Numbered from the stretch's first letter, positions 53,538 to 62,517 are shown. The stretch is DNA of 64,000 nucleotides from Marinibacterium sp050389775 (GCF_050389775.1 NZ_CP177144.1:2480001-2544000); one strand, 5' to 3'. The notes: generated from the letters alone by a model not told the origin. Translations and numbers: made by a program.

Positions 53538-54899
53538 TCAGAGCAGATTCAGCCCCAGTGCAACCGCCGCGCAAAGCGTCAGTACCGGCACCATCGACCA
53601 GCGTGCGCCAAAGGCCAGCGCGGCGGCCAGGGCGGTCAGGGCCAGGGCGGTGGGATCGAGGCTGGCCAGGTCGGGCCAGGGCAGGGCCAGCGGGCCGATG
53701 TCCAGCCGGCCGACCCGGGCAAAGAGCACGTGCAGGGCAAACCACAGCGAAAGGTTCAGGATCACGCCGACCACGGCGGCGGTCACCCCCGACAGCGCGG
53801 CGGTCAGGCGCGGGCGGGCGGCGAGACGGTCCAGGAAGGGACCGGCGAGGAAGATCCAGAGGAAACAGGGCACGAAGGTCGCCCAGAGCGCCACCGCCCC
53901 GGCGGCCAGCGCCAGCCCGGGGCCGCCCGACAGGAAGCCGGCCAGCATGGCCACGAACTGGGTCACCAGGATCAGCGGTCCGGGGGTGGTCTCGGCCAGG
54001 CCCAGGGCGTCGATCATCTGGGCGGTCGAGATCCAGCCGAATTGCGCGACCACGGTCTGGGTCATGTAGGCCAGCACGGCATAGGCGCCGCCAAAGGTGA
54101 CCACGGCCAGCCAGGCAAAGAACCAGCCGATCTCGGCAAGCAGCGGCGGGCCGGCCAGGGAGAGCAGCGCCAGCGGCGCCAGCCAGAGCACCAGCCAAGT
54201 TGCCGCCGTGCGCAGGGGATGGGCCGCCGGCGGGGCAGGGGCCGCGGCCGGTGCAGCGGGGCCGGACATGCGTGCATAGCCCCAGGCCGCGGCGGCGGCG
54301 ATGATCAGGGGAAAGGGCAGGTTCAGGGCGAAGATGGCCAGGAAGGCCAGCCCGGCCAGCGCCCAGGCATCGCGCGATTTCAACGCCCGCCGGGCGACCC
54401 CGCGCAGGGCCTGCAGCACGATGACGATGACCGCGGCCTTGACCCCGGTAAAGGCCGCCTGCACCGGGCCCAGCTGGCCGAAGGCCGCGTAAAGCGCGAC
54501 CAGGACGCCGATGACAAGGGCGCCGGGCAGAACGAACAGCCCCCCGGCCAGCAGCCCGCCGGCCACCCCGCGCTGGCGCCAGCCGGCATAGGTGGCCAGC
54601 TGCATCGCCTCGGGTCCGGGCAGCAGCATGCACAGCGACAGGGCGCGCAGAAAACCGTCCTCGTCGAGCCAGGGCCGGTCTTCGACCAGCTCCTTGTGCA
54701 TCAGGGCAATCTGGGCCGCCGGGCCGCCGAAGGACAGCAGGCCGATACGCCCGAAGACCTGGACCATCTCGGCCATGGAGGGCGGTTCAGGCTGATTATC
54801 CAGGGGATTGGCGGGGGCGCCGGCGCCATCCGGGCCATCGGGCGTGGGCGCGGTGTCGGGCGGCGTGGCGGCGGCAGTTTCGGGCACGGGGCTCTCCAT
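53538..54899 (-). CDS. chrA: Chromate transporter ChrA
   Basis: 453 residues, bidomain type. The first CHR domain carries FGRIGLLSFGGPAAQIALMH and MLLPGPEAMQLATYAGWR, and the second carries AWLAVVTFGGAYAVLAYM and GLAETTPGPLILVTQF; about 10-12 membrane segments. It is predicted to export chromate (or sulfate-like anions). The N-terminal 40 residues are a Pro/Ala-rich low-complexity extension. Confidence 0.9.
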   Translation of the reverse strand: MESPVPETAAATPPDTAPTPDGPDGAGAPANPLDNQPEPPSMAEMVQVFGRIGLLSFGGPAAQIALMHKELVEDRPWLDEDGFLRALSLCMLLPGPEAMQLATYAGWRQRGVAGGLLAGGLFVLPGALVIGVLVALYAAFGQLGPVQAAFTGVKAAVIVIVLQALRGVARRALKSRDAWALAGLAFLAIFALNLPFPLIIAAAAAWGYARMSGPAAPAAAPAPPAAHPLRTAATWLVLWLAPLALLSLAGPPLLAEIGWFFAWLAVVTFGGAYAVLAYMTQTVVAQFGWISTAQMIDALGLAETTPGPLILVTQFVAMLAGFLSGGPGLALAAGAVALWATFVPCFLWIFLAGPFLDRLAARPRLTAALSGVTAAVVGVILNLSLWFALHVLFARVGRLDIGPLALPWPDLASLDPTALALTALAAALAFGARWSMVPVLTLCAAVALGLNLL

Positions 54900-55173
54900 C
54901 CGTCAGGCCAGCACGCGGCCCGGTTGCCGCGACCTGACCCGCCCGGGGCAAATCTGTCAATAGATCCGCCCGGACGCGCCGGTGGGCGCGTGGTGCAGGG
55001 GGGATGGGGGCGGCGTGTGACGATGCGGGGGAAACCCGATCAGGGATCGCGTGATGTGGCGAAGGGGCCAGGCCGTGCGGGGGCGACGTCAGGCAAGCCC
55101 CCCGATGCCAGGTGCAGATGCCGTTGCGTGGTATGTGGGTTGATCCCATTGCGCGGGGGGGCAGGATCAGGCC

Positions 55174-55394
55174 GTGGATTGTCCGATCGCACGCACGGAT
55201 GCCGGATCACGCGGTGGATTGCCTGATCGTACGGACGGATACCGGATCACGCGGTGAATAGACGGATCGCGGGGGCGAATATCGGGTCGTGCCTTGGATT
55301 ACTGGATCACGCGAACAGAAGCCGGGTCGTGCCGTGGATTGCCGGATCGCGCGAACGAAAGCCGGGTTATGCGGTCGGATGTCGGATCATGCAG
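55174..55394. repeat. 40-bp tandem repeat array downstream of ssrA
   Basis: Five and a half degenerate copies start at 55174, 55214, 55254, 55294, 55334 and 55374. Each unit begins GTGGATT-like and holds two GGATC/GGGTC words (as in CCGGATCACGCG). The copies are adjacent with no spacers, so this is not a CRISPR. The part from 54900 to 55173 shows no gene. Confidence 0.88.
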
Positions 55395-55403
55395 GGGAGG
55401 GAA

Positions 55404-55715
55404 ATGCAGGTTTCTGTTGCCAGGTACCTGCGAACCCCGCCTTACGCGGCTAGGCGCAAGGGCTTAGATTTCGGTCTTGTTACTGCTTACGCAGCAACGG
55501 CGACCGGAGCACGATTGTCGTTGGCAATTGTACTATGTTCGCCGGTAACGGTGGCAGACAGCCGAGACAAAGCATAACCCCTTTAGACGTTCGTCGATCC
55601 TGTTTCGGCCCCATGATCCCCCAACGCGGGATGTTTGGTGGAGCCGCCGGGTACCGCCCCCGGGTCCGATCCGCTTATTACGAGCGCGTTTATGTCCATA
55701 GCTCCGAAGAGCAGA
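55404..55715 (-). ncRNA. ssrA: Permuted two-piece tmRNA
   Basis: On the minus strand the acceptor piece (from about 55715) ends GGTACCCGGCGGCTCCACCA at 55636. After a 23-nt spacer the coding piece starts at 55612 with GGGGCCGAAACAGGATCGAC, which pairs with the acceptor end (GGGGCCG/CGGCTCC). The order acceptor-spacer-coding is the circularly permuted alphaproteobacterial form. The coding piece has a tag frame (55525-55487) and ends near GGCAACAGAAACC at about 55404. The 5' border of the acceptor piece is estimated. tmRNA rescues stalled ribosomes and tags proteins for ClpXP. Confidence 0.92.
55487..55525 (-). CDS. tmRNA proteolysis tag (ANDNRAPVAVAA)
   Basis: Within the coding piece of ssrA: GCC AAC GAC AAT CGT GCT then CCG GTC GCC GTT GCT GCG and a TAA stop give ANDNRAPVAVAA, preceded in the product by the Ala from the charged tmRNA. 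The AANDN part is the SspB-alpha contact region known in Caulobacter, and the VAA-type end is the ClpX degron. Compare sspB at 52991. Confidence 0.88.
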   Translation of the reverse strand, partial: ANDNRAPVAVAA

Positions 55716-56081
55716 TCGAATGTATGGGAGAGCCGCGCGGGTTTCAAGAGCATGCCGCCGGGCGGTGCCCTGCGATCTGCCCGGGGACGCGGCGGCGCGG
55801 CGGGTGATTCACTCCGGTTGGGGTATTATGTGACTCTGCTTTGGGGTGTGTCGCGGCAGGGCTGCCCATTTTTTGCCCCGAATGCCGCGATATTGTTGTC
55901 GCTGCGTCAACAATTTCCTGACCTTTTCCATCATTGAATCGTGAAATTCACGGAACGCCACAGATTTTTCATGAATTGAAGCGACCTGCGCCCCCGGTTC
56001 TGTTAACACCCTGTCACTGACAATGGGCTGCCGATTGACGATTCCGGGAATTTTCCCCGGGCAAGTGTAGGGGGAAACAGC
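55716..56081. other. Intergenic region between ssrA and the VWA-Hint gene
   Basis: About 370 bp between divergent transcripts; holds the promoters of ssrA (minus) and of the VWA-Hint gene (plus). The region 55830-56000 is AT-richer than its surroundings. A purine-rich GTAGGGGGAAACAGC precedes the ATG at 56082. A 66-codon minus-strand frame (55809-56009) is not supported by homology. Confidence 0.45.
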
Positions 56082-57704
56082 ATGGCCACAGATGTTCAGA
56101 CGGTTGATGACGTCGAGGTGAATCCCGACTCGAACAACCCTACGTTGTTCGACATGACCTCAACCCTCTACATTCTCGACGAAGGCGCAGACGATGACGG
56201 CTTTCAGCTCTCGGCCGAGTTGCAGGGCGCCGATACCGACCAGGACCGGATCGACGTGGCCATCGTCATCGACACCTCGGGGTCGACGCGCGATTCCTCG
56301 GGCAGCGATTTCACCGGCGACGGCAAGGACGAATCGATCCTCGAAGCCGAGCTGATCGCCGCGCTCGAAGTCTTTGATTCCTACATCGCCGCGGGCTACG
56401 AGGGCGACGAGGTGGTGATCTCGCTGGTCACCTTTGCCTCGGATGCCGATGACCGGGGCTACTACACGCTGGACGACCGCGACGATTTCGTCGCCATGCT
56501 GGACGACATCAAGGATGACGGGCCGAACGGGGGCACCGATTTCGACGAGGGGCTGAAATCGGCCGAAGACGCCTTTGAGGCGGCGGGCGCCGACCCGGAT
56601 GGCACCAATATCGTGCTCTTCATGTCCGACGGCTATCCCACCGAATCCTCGGACAACGCCATCCGCAATGCCGCCGAAGACCTGGAAGACAATTACAACG
56701 CGGTGATCCGGGGCATCGGCATCGGCGACAATTCCTCGCTGACCAAGCTGAACATCCTCGACAATACGCCCGGCGGCGCGGTGCAGGTCGAAAACGGCCA
56801 GGAGCTGGTCGACATCATCGTCGAGCCGCTGACCGATGCCGATTTCCTGCGCTTCGAGATCGAGATCGAGGGTGTCGACGCCAATGGCGACCCGCTGACC
56901 CAGACGATCACCCTGCAGGAAAGCGACGCGGCGGTGATCAAGACGCCGCTGGGCTGGTCGATCGACAAGCTCGAGATCGACCCGAATTTCATCGCCCCGC
57001 AGGATCTGACGGTCACGGTCAACGGCATCTTTGCCGAGGATCCGGGCAACCCGGGCAGCGGCGAGCAATATGTCACGACAATGCACAACATCCCGCTGGT
57101 GATCTGTTTCACCCCGGGCGTGATGATCCTGACGCCGACCGGCGAGGTGGCGATCGAGGACCTGGGCATCGGCGACCGGGTGATCACCCGCGACCACGGT
57201 GTGCAGCGTATCCGCTGGATCGGGGCGACAACCCTGCCGGCGGGTTATGTCAACCGGACCTCGGCCATGCGCCCGGTGCTCGTGCGGGCCGGGGCGCTGG
57301 GGCCGGACCAGCCGGTGCGCGACATGCGCCTGTCGCGCCAGCACCGCATCCTGGTGCGCGACTGGCGGGCCGACCTGCTTTTCGGCAAGCCCGACGGTGT
57401 GCTGGTGCCGGTGGTCTCGCTCCTGAACGACAGCACGATCATCGAGGACCGGCCGACCGGCCCGGTGACCTATATCCACATGGCCTTCGACACCCACGAG
57501 GTGGTCTATGCCGACGGGATCGAGGCCGAGAGCTTCCATCCGTCGGAACGCTCGGTCTCGGGGCTGACGGCGGCGCAGCGCGAGGAATTGTTTACGCTGT
57601 TCCCCGAGCTGCGCGGCGCGCCGCAGAGCCATGCCTTTGACGCGGCGCGGTCGAACCTGCGGGCGCGCGATGCCCGGGTTCTGGCCGAAACCCCCGAGGA
57701 TTGA
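56082..57704 (+). CDS. VWA domain plus Hint domain secreted protein
   Basis: 540 residues, acidic. A von Willebrand factor A domain starts near residue 58 with the MIDAS motif DTSGSTRDSS (DxSxS) and continues with GGTDFDEGLKSAEDAF (the Thr) and LFMSDGYP (the Asp). A linker domain (about 250-335) precedes a Hint_2 domain that begins at the Cys of ICFTPGVMILTPTGEVAIED (about residue 341) and ends near ESFHPSER. Hint_2 domains are common in Rhodobacterales RTX/type I secreted proteins; whether this one self-cleaves is unclear because the C-terminal His-Asn pair is not conserved. No Sec signal and no RTX repeats; an acidic calcium-rich protein possibly exported by type I secretion. Confidence 0.85.
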   Translation: MATDVQTVDDVEVNPDSNNPTLFDMTSTLYILDEGADDDGFQLSAELQGADTDQDRIDVAIVIDTSGSTRDSSGSDFTGDGKDESILEAELIAALEVFDSYIAAGYEGDEVVISLVTFASDADDRGYYTLDDRDDFVAMLDDIKDDGPNGGTDFDEGLKSAEDAFEAAGADPDGTNIVLFMSDGYPTESSDNAIRNAAEDLEDNYNAVIRGIGIGDNSSLTKLNILDNTPGGAVQVENGQELVDIIVEPLTDADFLRFEIEIEGVDANGDPLTQTITLQESDAAVIKTPLGWSIDKLEIDPNFIAPQDLTVTVNGIFAEDPGNPGSGEQYVTTMHNIPLVICFTPGVMILTPTGEVAIEDLGIGDRVITRDHGVQRIRWIGATTLPAGYVNRTSAMRPVLVRAGALGPDQPVRDMRLSRQHRILVRDWRADLLFGKPDGVLVPVVSLLNDSTIIEDRPTGPVTYIHMAFDTHEVVYADGIEAESFHPSERSVSGLTAAQREELFTLFPELRGAPQSHAFDAARSNLRARDARVLAETPED

Positions 57705-57754
57705 ACGACGCCCGGCCGGGCGATCCGGCCGGGTGCTGTTGCCGCTTCGGCCTG

Positions 57755-58050
57755 CCGTTGATCCGGGCCTTGTGGTTCGGATGGTTGAACCGCCTTTGGT
57801 CATCGTCCGCCCGTCGCGGTGTCGCTGCTGCCCGTGGCCCGGCTGCGGGCGGTTGGCTTTGCGCGCAAGTGGTGGTCGGGGCGCTGCCGCCGCCGTGACC
57901 GGCCCTTGATCCTGGCCCTTGATTTCGGCCTTTGACCAGCCTTTGACCATTGTCCGCCCGATGCGGCGGCACTGCCGGCGGTGGCGTGACCGCAGGCGGT
58001 CGCCTTCGTGCGCAAGTGATTGTCCGGGCAGGCGCAATCTGGCATGCAGC
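57755..58050. repeat. Two diverged 147-bp tandem repeats
   Basis: Copy 1 (about 57755-57901) and copy 2 (about 57902-58050) share TTGATCCGGGCC / TTGATCCTGGCC, CATCGTCCGCCCG / CATTGTCCGCCCG and GCGCGCAAGTG / CGTGCGCAAGTG at a 147-bp shift. No gene is evident in 57705-58133. Confidence 0.7.
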
Positions 58051-58133
58051 CTGTCATGGAACATGGCTGTCCGGCCCATGGTATCGGGCCGGCCGGCCGC
58101 AGGGTGAACATGGTTTGAAAGGGCCGGTACGCA

Positions 58134-58640
58134 ATGATCGACCCCGGTTACTGCCGCGTCATGGTGCGGTACAATTCCTGGCAGAACAGCCAGCTGGCCG
58201 AATGCCTGGCGGATCTGCCGGCCGAAGAGCTGACGCGCGAGCGCGGAGCGTTCTTCGGCTCGATCCTGGCCACGCTGAACCACCTGCTGTGGGCCGACCT
58301 GATGTGGATGTCGCGGTTCGACGGCTGGGACAAGCCGGCCACGGGCATCGCGGGCAGCACGACGCTTTGTCCGACGCTGGCCACCTGGAGCGCCGAGCGC
58401 TACCGTACGGACCGGCGGCTGACGCTCTGGGCCGAGCGGCTGCGGGCGGTGGACCTGGCGGGCGACCTGACCTGGTATTCCGGGGCCACGGGGGCCGAAA
58501 TGGCGCGGCCCATGGCGCTCTGCGTGACCCACATGTTCAACCACCAGACCCACCACCGGGGCCAGATCCATGCGATGATCACCGCCGCCGGGGCCAAGGC
58601 GCCGGTCAGCGACCTGGCCTTCATGCCCGACGAGGGGTGA
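58134..58640 (+). CDS. DinB-family protein
   Basis: 168 residues, a four-helix DinB/YfiT-like bundle. The three metal-binding His are visible: LNHLLWADLMW (about residue 46), and HMFNHQTHHRGQIHAM (about 130-140). Members include thiol-dependent transferases and damage-induced proteins; the substrate here is unknown. It stands alone, with the heptamer array behind it. Confidence 0.88.
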   Translation: MIDPGYCRVMVRYNSWQNSQLAECLADLPAEELTRERGAFFGSILATLNHLLWADLMWMSRFDGWDKPATGIAGSTTLCPTLATWSAERYRTDRRLTLWAERLRAVDLAGDLTWYSGATGAEMARPMALCVTHMFNHQTHHRGQIHAMITAAGAKAPVSDLAFMPDEG

Positions 58641-58763
58641 ACGGATCGGGTCGGTCGGGGTGGTGGCAGGGGCTGGCTGACACCTCGCATGCGTCCGAGC
58701 GTGTCTCCGGGGCAGGTGCCGGTGTTTCCGCCTTGCGTCACGCTTGTAGGGCTGGCCGCTTTC

Positions 58764-58945
58764 TGAGGGCTGAGGGCTGAGGGCTGAGGGCTGAGGGCTG
58801 AGGGCTGAGGGCTGAGGGCTGAGGGCTGAGGGCTGAGGGCTGAGGGCTGAGGGCTGAGGGCTGAGGGCTGAGGGCTGAGGGCTGAGGGCTGAGGGCTGAG
58901 GGCTGAGGGCTGAGGGCTGAGGGCTGAGGGCTGAGGGCTGAGGGC
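58764..58945. repeat. Perfect heptanucleotide array (TGAGGGC)26
   Basis: 182 bp of perfect TGAGGGC units followed by TGAGC. Each unit has a GGG on the plus strand, so 26 G-tracts are spaced four bases apart, favourable for G-quadruplexes. It lies in a 560-bp gap (58641-59199) without genes, about 250 bp upstream of acuI. Seven is not a multiple of three, so length changes would shift any frame, but no gene crosses it. Confidence 0.97.
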
Positions 58946-59199
58946 TGAGCTTTTCGTGTCCCTTGTCCCGCGTCTGCGCTCCGTGGCCGGCGTGCTCTTT
59001 TGAGCCCGGCGTCTTGCGGCCTGCACCGGTGCGTGGCCCCGAGGGGCGGGGGCTGCTGATTTTGCCATGCAGCACGCCCCGGCCGGGCGACGGCTGATCC
59101 TTGCGCCCTTGGCGGGCGGTGGCTTGTGCCGGTCCGGGCGGGCCGTTACCCCTTGGGCGATCGCCGGTCGGGGGACCGGCGCGGGAAGGAGAGTTCATC

Positions 59200-60192
59200 A
59201 TGTTCAAGGCACTGGTCGTCGACAAGGATGCTGACAGCGGCAAGACCTCCGCGGCGGTGAAGGACATCGCCCTGGCGGATCTGCCCGAAGGCGAGGTCAC
59301 CGTGGCCGTCGAATATTCGACGGTGAATTACAAGGACGGGCTGTGCATCGGCCCGGGCGGCGGGCTGGTGCGCAGCTACCCGCATGTGCCGGGCATCGAC
59401 TTCGCCGGCACGGTCGAGGCCTCGGACGATCCGCGCTATGCGTCGGGCGACAAGGTCGTGCTGACCGGCTGGCGCGTGGGCGAGGCCCATTGGGGCGGCT
59501 ATGCCCAGAAGGCCCGCGTGCGCGCCGACTGGCTGGTGCCCCTGCCCGAAGGGCTGGACACGCGCCAGGCCATGGCCGTGGGCACGGCCGGGTTCACGGC
59601 GATGCTGGCGGTGATGGCGCTGGAAGACCACGGGCTGACCCCCGGGCAGGGCCCGGTGCTGGTGACCGGCGCGGCCGGAGGCGTGGGGTCGGTGGCCACG
59701 GCGATCCTGGCCCGGCTGGGCCACGAGGTGGCCGGGGTGACCGGCCGGCCCGAGACGGCCGATTACCTGCGCAAGCTGGGCGCCACGACGATCGTGCCCC
59801 GTGAAGAGCTGGCCGAGACGGTCAAGCGGCCGCTGGAATCGGAAACCTGGGCGGGCTGTGTCGATGCCGTGGGCGGGGCCATGCTGGCCCGGCTGCTGGG
59901 TCAGATGAAATACGGCGGATCGGTCGCGGCGGTGGGCCTGGCCGGGGGCGCGGGCCTGCCGGCCACGGTGATCCCCTTCCTGCTGCGCGGGGTGAACCTT
60001 CTGGGGATCGACAGCGTCATGCAGCCTTATGACAACCGCCTGCGTGCCTGGCAGCGCATCGCCCGCGACCTGCCGATGGACCGGCTGGAGGACATGATCC
60101 GCCCGGCGACACTGGGCGATCTGCCGGGCCTGGGCGCCGACATCCTGAATGGCCGCGTGCAGGGCCGGGTGGTCGTCGACGTCAACGCCTGA
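59200..60192 (+). CDS. acuI: Acryloyl-CoA reductase AcuI (MDR family)
   Basis: 330 residues of the YhdH/AcuI group of NADPH-dependent medium-chain dehydrogenases. VNYKDGLCIGPGGGLVRSYPHVPGIDFAG is typical, and the Rossmann fold is GAAGGVGSVATAILARLGH. AcuI converts acryloyl-CoA to propionyl-CoA and detoxifies the product of DMSP cleavage in roseobacters. The ATG at 59200 follows GGAAGGAG. Followed by usp and a BCCT transporter. Confidence 0.92.
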   Translation: MFKALVVDKDADSGKTSAAVKDIALADLPEGEVTVAVEYSTVNYKDGLCIGPGGGLVRSYPHVPGIDFAGTVEASDDPRYASGDKVVLTGWRVGEAHWGGYAQKARVRADWLVPLPEGLDTRQAMAVGTAGFTAMLAVMALEDHGLTPGQGPVLVTGAAGGVGSVATAILARLGHEVAGVTGRPETADYLRKLGATTIVPREELAETVKRPLESETWAGCVDAVGGAMLARLLGQMKYGGSVAAVGLAGGAGLPATVIPFLLRGVNLLGIDSVMQPYDNRLRAWQRIARDLPMDRLEDMIRPATLGDLPGLGADILNGRVQGRVVVDVNA

Positions 60193-60393
60193 CGCGCGGT
60201 CATGGCGGCCATTGGGCCCTGACAGGGCGGCTTTTGGTCGGTTTTGGTTAAAAAATTGCCTCCATCGGGTGGGTTGTGCCCGGTGGGTGCGCTACCCTTT
60301 GTCAATCGCGGCACATTGCCCCTGCGGCAACAAAGATCGCGAAAGACGCGGCCGACCCCGGTTCGGACCGCGCTTGGACAGGAAGGAGCGCAA

Positions 60394-60810
60394 GTGTTCA
60401 GTAAAATCATGTGTCCGGTGGACCTGGCCCACGCGGACAAGTTGCAAAAGGCCCTGCAATGCGCAGCGGACCAGTCCAGGATGTACGGGGCCGAGGTGGT
60501 CTATGTCGGCGTGACATCGACCAGCCCCGGTTCGGTGGCCCACAACCCCCAGGAATTCGGCGACAAGCTGACGGCCTTTGCCGCGGCCCAGGGCGCGGCC
60601 CATGGCCATGCGGCCAGCGCCCATGTCCAGATCAGCCATGATCCCGGCGTCGACATGGAACGCAGCCTGCTGAAGGCCGTGAGCGAGACCGGTTGCGACC
60701 TGGTGGTCATGGCCAGCCACGTGCCCAACGTGCTTGATCACATCTGGCCGTCCAACGGCGGCAAGCTGGCCGAACATGTCAAATGTTCGATCATGGTGAT
60801 CCGCTCGTGA
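60394..60810 (+). CDS. Universal stress protein
   Basis: 138 residues, starting at a GTG at 60394 behind AGGAAGGAG. The fold begins FSKIMCPVDLAHADKLQKAL and ends WPSNGGKLAEHVKCSIMVIR. The G-x2-G-x9-G(S/T) ATP motif is only partly kept. The short form resembles the UspA-domain proteins found next to TRAP or BCCT solute carriers, and it lies 70 bp before a BCCT gene, which suggests a role in regulating uptake. Confidence 0.88.
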   Translation: MFSKIMCPVDLAHADKLQKALQCAADQSRMYGAEVVYVGVTSTSPGSVAHNPQEFGDKLTAFAAAQGAAHGHAASAHVQISHDPGVDMERSLLKAVSETGCDLVVMASHVPNVLDHIWPSNGGKLAEHVKCSIMVIRS

Positions 60811-60879
60811 GCCGGCGTGCGGACGGCCCGACAGGCCCCCGGACCAGCCCCCCAGCCACCCCAGACAGGGAGACCTTGC

Positions 60880-62517
60880 ATGGTCGATGAAACCTCACAG
60901 GGCATCCCCGAGCCGGAAGGCCACTCGGATGTCATCGAGACCGATTACGAGATCGGTCAGGACAATATCGAAACCCAGATCGGGCCGTTCGGGCTCGATA
61001 TTCACAACCCGGTCTTCCTGATTTCCGGGTTGGCCGTCATCCTTTTCGTTTTCTACACCCTCGCCCTGCCGGAGCAGGCCAGTTCGGTCTTTACCTGGCT
61101 GTTCGGCGCGGTGACCAAGGGCTTTGACTGGTTCTTCCTGTCGGCCGCCAACATCTTTGTCATCTTCTGCCTGCTGCTCATCGTCCTGCCCGTGGGCTCG
61201 GTGCGGCTGGGCGGCACGGATGCCACGCCCGATTACAGCTATATCGGCTGGTTCGCGATGCTCTTTGCGGCCGGCATGGGCATCGGCCTGATGTTCTACG
61301 GCGTGTCCGAACCGATGAGCCATTTCGCCTCGTCCATGGGCGGCACGGCCGTCGGCGAGGACGGGCTGCGCACCGACTGGGCGCCGCTGAACGGCGCGGC
61401 CGGCGATGAACAGGCCGCCGTCCGGCTGGCCTTTGCCGCGACGATCTTCCACTGGGGCCTGCACCCCTGGGCGATCTATGCCGTGGTGGCCCTGGCGCTG
61501 GCGCTGTTTTCCTACAACAAGGGCCTGCCGCTGACGATCCGCTCGGCCTTCTACCCGATCCTGGGCGAACGGGTCTGGGGCTGGTGGGGCCATGCCATCG
61601 ACGTGCTGGCCGTCTTTGCCACGCTGTTCGGCCTGGCCACCTCGCTGGGCTTCGGCGCGACCCAGGCCAATGCCGGGCTGAACGAGCTTTTCGGCATCCC
61701 GATCTCGTCCTCGACCGAGGTCATCCTGATTTCCTGCATCACCGCCGTGGCGCTTGTCTCGGTGCTGCGCGGGCTGGATGGCGGGGTCAAGGTCCTGTCG
61801 GAAATCAACATGGGCCTGGCCTTTGCCCTGCTGCTCTTCGTGCTGCTGGCCGGCCATACCCTGGCCACGCTGACCGGCTTCCTCGATTACCTGGTGGCCT
61901 ATGTCGAATACCTGCCGGCGCTGTCGAACCCGCTGGGCCGCGATGACGTCAACTTCATGCAGGGCTGGACGTCGTTCTACTGGGCCTGGTGGATTTCCTG
62001 GTCGCCCTTCGTCGGCATGTTCATCGCCCGCGTCTCGCGCGGCCGGACCGTGCGCGAATTCGTCATCTGCGTGCTGCTGATCCCCTCGCTGGTCTGCGTG
62101 CTGTGGATGTCGGTCTTTGGCGGCGTGGCGATCCAGCAGGTCGTCCAGGACGGCTATACCGCGGCGCAAGAAGCCGAACTGCCGCTCAAGCTGTTCAAGA
62201 TGCTGCAGGAACTGCCCCTGACGGGCATCACCAGCCTGGTCGGCATCGTGCTGGTCATCGTCTTCTTCGTGACCTCGTCGGATTCCGGCTCGCTGGTGAT
62301 CGACACGATCACCGCCGGCGGCAAGGTCGATGCGCCGGTGCCCCAGCGGGTGTTCTGGTGTGTCTTCGAAGGCGCCGTGGCCATCGTGCTGCTGCTGTCG
62401 GCCGGCGGGCTGGCCTCGCTGCAATCCATGGTCATCTCGACGGGCCTGCCGTTCACCGTGGTGCTGCTGGTCATGTGCTGGGCGATCTACAAGGGTCTGG
62501 TCGACGAACGGCGCTGA
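60880..62517 (+). CDS. BCCT-family osmolyte transporter (betaine/choline/carnitine/DMSP type)
   Basis: 545 residues with about twelve membrane segments. The conserved glycine motif GMGIGLMFYGVSEPMSHF and the aromatic/Trp segment WTSFYWAWWISWSPFVGMFIARVSRG are the core of BCCT carriers; the GMGIG form is that of Na+-coupled types. A ~50-residue acidic N-terminus (DVIETDYEIGQDNIETQ) may be a sensor. Neighbourhood with acuI suggests DMSP or another methylated osmolyte as substrate; betaine or choline are possible as well. Confidence 0.93.
   Translation: MVDETSQGIPEPEGHSDVIETDYEIGQDNIETQIGPFGLDIHNPVFLISGLAVILFVFYTLALPEQASSVFTWLFGAVTKGFDWFFLSAANIFVIFCLLLIVLPVGSVRLGGTDATPDYSYIGWFAMLFAAGMGIGLMFYGVSEPMSHFASSMGGTAVGEDGLRTDWAPLNGAAGDEQAAVRLAFAATIFHWGLHPWAIYAVVALALALFSYNKGLPLTIRSAFYPILGERVWGWWGHAIDVLAVFATLFGLATSLGFGATQANAGLNELFGIPISSSTEVILISCITAVALVSVLRGLDGGVKVLSEINMGLAFALLLFVLLAGHTLATLTGFLDYLVAYVEYLPALSNPLGRDDVNFMQGWTSFYWAWWISWSPFVGMFIARVSRGRTVREFVICVLLIPSLVCVLWMSVFGGVAIQQVVQDGYTAAQEAELPLKLFKMLQELPLTGITSLVGIVLVIVFFVTSSDSGSLVIDTITAGGKVDAPVPQRVFWCVFEGAVAIVLLLSAGGLASLQSMVISTGLPFTVVLLVMCWAIYKGLVDERR

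Noticed and set aside
55174..55394. The 40-bp array as a CRISPR.
   Set aside because: Copies are degenerate and adjacent without spacers, and no cas genes are present.
55809..56009. A 66-codon minus-strand frame upstream of ssrA.
   Set aside because: It occupies the expected ssrA promoter region and shows no known domain.
56160..59300. A 1046-codon minus-strand frame including a repeated SALSPQP stretch.
   Set aside because: Antisense to the VWA-Hint and DinB genes; the peptide repeat is only the translated (TGAGGGC)26 array.
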